Shown here in pieces: positions 63,135 to 64,000 of a DNA stretch of 64,000 nt. The notes under the pieces were generated by a model that was not told the DNA's origin, did not search any database, and saw only the letters and a list, made by a program, of their open reading frames with translations. Each line of letters opens with the position of its first letter. Within the stretch, counting starts at the first letter, position 1. Both the position numbers and the translations under genes were made by a program. Source of the DNA: an uncultured Dialister sp. (lineage in GTDB: Bacteria > Bacillota > Negativicutes > Veillonellales > Dialisteraceae); NCBI GenBank assembly GCA_900547785.1, contig URIB01000001.1, positions 124,001 through 188,000 on the forward strand, read 5' to 3'.

Positions 63135-63163
63135 AAGTCTCTCAAATGAGAGATTTTTATTTT
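63135..63163 (+). terminator. Intrinsic terminator
   Basis: TCTCTC-AAAT-GAGAGA followed by TTTTTATTTTT, directly after the P-loop gene stop. Confidence 0.75.
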
Positions 63164-63250
63164 TGAACAAAATGGAAAATAGGGAGAATCTAAAGTCGGA
63201 AAATATTCTGAAACCAAGTGACAGAAGAAAACTTCAGATTGATAAATAAA

Positions 63251-63279
63251 TTGATTTTTAAAAATGCGTCATGTATAAT
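63251..63279 (+). promoter_or_regulatory. Promoter of tRNA-Val
   Basis: TTGATT (63251-63256) and a perfect TATAAT (63274-63279) are 17 bases apart, 13 bases before the tRNA. Confidence 0.8.
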
Positions 63280-63291
63280 AATTTCACATAT

Positions 63292-63368
63292 GGGGCTATA
63301 GCTCAGCTGGTTAGAGTGCTTCGTTGACATCGAAGAGGTCAGCAGTTCGAATCTGCTTAGCCCCACCA
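63292..63368 (+). tRNA. tRNA-Val (anticodon GAC)
   Basis: The acceptor arms GGGGCTA (63292-63298) and TAGCCCC (63358-63364) pair perfectly, followed by discriminator A and an encoded CCA. The anticodon stem CTTCG / CGAAG encloses TTGACAT, giving anticodon GAC (Val). The T arm carries TTCGAAT. Confidence 0.96.
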
Positions 63369-63372
63369 TACG

Positions 63373-63400
63373 CAAACTGCTTCTGTGGAGGCAGTTTTTG
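63373..63400 (+). terminator. Terminator after tRNA-Val
   Basis: AAACTGC / GGCAGTTT with a partly paired centre is followed by TTTTTG, immediately after the tRNA. Confidence 0.7.
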
Positions 63401-63466
63401 TCTTTAACGGAATAGTATCATACATTAAGATGTTAGGAAACTTATTTAAAAACGGGAAGGTATATA

Positions 63467-64000
63467 TTGAGTCTGTTTGCTATCGGATTTGTCGTTATCG
63501 CAGGAGCGATGTGGGCGGGGAGCGGATTGGCGGCGGAACATTTTTTGACACATAACCCGCATACGGCTATGGATTTGACTGTTTTCCGCATGCTTGCAAC
63601 AGCGGGAGTCATAGCCGTTGGTTTAGCAATGCAAGGCACTTTGAAAAAAGATATATTGCTTTTGTATAGAAATCCCAAGCTATGGAGCGGAGTCTTTTTC
63701 TATGGCGTAGGGATTATGATTATGCAGCATGCCTATTTTATGGGCATCCGGGCAGGAAATGCCGCAGCGGCAACGGTTATGCAATACATTTGTCCCGCGC
63801 TTGTTATTTGCTGGTTGTCATTCCGCAATAAAAGACTTCCGCATAAGGGGGATCTTTTGTCTGTGGCGTTGGCGATAACAGGGGTGTACTTATTGGTGTC
63901 GGGAGGGCATATCAGCCGGTTATCCGTGCCTGCCGAAAGTGTCTTTTACAGTTTGATTTCCTCCGCATTTTTTGCATTTTGCGCTATATATCCCAAGCGG
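63467..64000 (+). CDS. EamA-family (DMT) transporter, N-terminal part
   Basis: The frame starting at TTG 63467 stays open to the right edge and gives 178 residues of a drug/metabolite-type permease with about six membrane helices (SLFAIGFVVIAGAMWAGSG, then AFFAFCAIYPKR at the edge). AAGG lies about seven bases before the TTG. EamA proteins export or import small metabolites; the substrate is unknown. The gene continues outside the window. Confidence 0.82.
   Translation, partial: MSLFAIGFVVIAGAMWAGSGLAAEHFLTHNPHTAMDLTVFRMLATAGVIAVGLAMQGTLKKDILLLYRNPKLWSGVFFYGVGIMIMQHAYFMGIRAGNAAAATVMQYICPALVICWLSFRNKRLPHKGDLLSVALAITGVYLLVSGGHISRLSVPAESVFYSLISSAFFAFCAIYPKR

Noticed and set aside
1..64000. CRISPR arrays, insertion sequences, integrases or prophage genes
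   Set aside because: No regularly spaced repeats, transposase or integrase motifs, or attachment-site duplications were seen. The frameshifted gene and the autotransporter mosaic show no flanking mobile DNA.

Overview
The window looks like chromosomal DNA of a diderm Firmicute (Negativicutes, Veillonellaceae; a Dialister-like organism is my best guess, an inference from gene content and not from a database match). Two kinds of gene support this. The housekeeping genes and their order are Firmicute: rny, rlmH, tsaE-tsaB-rimI-tsaD, hrcA-grpE-dnaK-dnaJ under a CIRCE element, and ffs-dnaX-ybaB-recR-bofA. Mixed with them is a full set of outer-membrane genes: mlaE-mlaF-mlaD, TolC, TamB, BamA, OmpH/Skp, LpxD, an LpxL-like acyltransferase and a type V autotransporter. 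No mobile element or CRISPR array was seen.

Layout. 1-2664: the tail of an unknown gene, a convergent HD-GYP/GNAT pair, and an MBL-fold hydrolase with a small membrane protein. 2971-9511: rny, an HtrA protease, rlmH, a CBS-domain protein, murA and a divergent MreB-family gene. 9630-11868: a membrane-anchored lipoyl-like protein and a SpoIVB-type S55 peptidase. 11967-28275: one long co-directional envelope cluster, mlaEFD-tolC-tamB-sigma factor-membrane protein-bamA-unknown outer-membrane protein-three ompH-like genes-lpxD. It is followed by the LpxL-like gene, a hydrolase and an MFS exporter. 31330-42862: nucleoside kinase, thioredoxin reductase-like protein, nth, a membrane protein on the minus strand, nicotinamidase, thiL, gpmA, the t6A-tRNA/rimI cluster, and a histidine kinase with an ANTAR response regulator. 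42889-50806: a frameshifted UPF0173 hydrolase, then a 2192-residue autotransporter. 51040-56445: the heat-shock operon and a BofA-like gene. 56615-59671: recR, ybaB, dnaX and SRP RNA on the minus strand. 59835-64000: fumC, murB, a P-loop protein, tRNA-Val and the start of an EamA transporter.

The most unusual site is the leader of the autotransporter at 44228-50806. Its promoter has a run of eight G between the -35 and -10 boxes, the architecture of slipped-strand phase variation. The transcript then begins with what reads as a cobalamin riboswitch, followed by two terminator-like hairpins. An adhesin-type surface protein would thus be switched randomly at the promoter and shut off by vitamin B12 in the leader. 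Other points worth attention are the sigma factor and single-pass membrane protein placed between tamB and bamA, an unrecognised exported protein with a barrel-like C-terminus just after bamA, three different OmpH-like genes in a row, an MlaD with a barrel-like C-terminus, and a P-loop protein whose C-terminus resembles Asp23.
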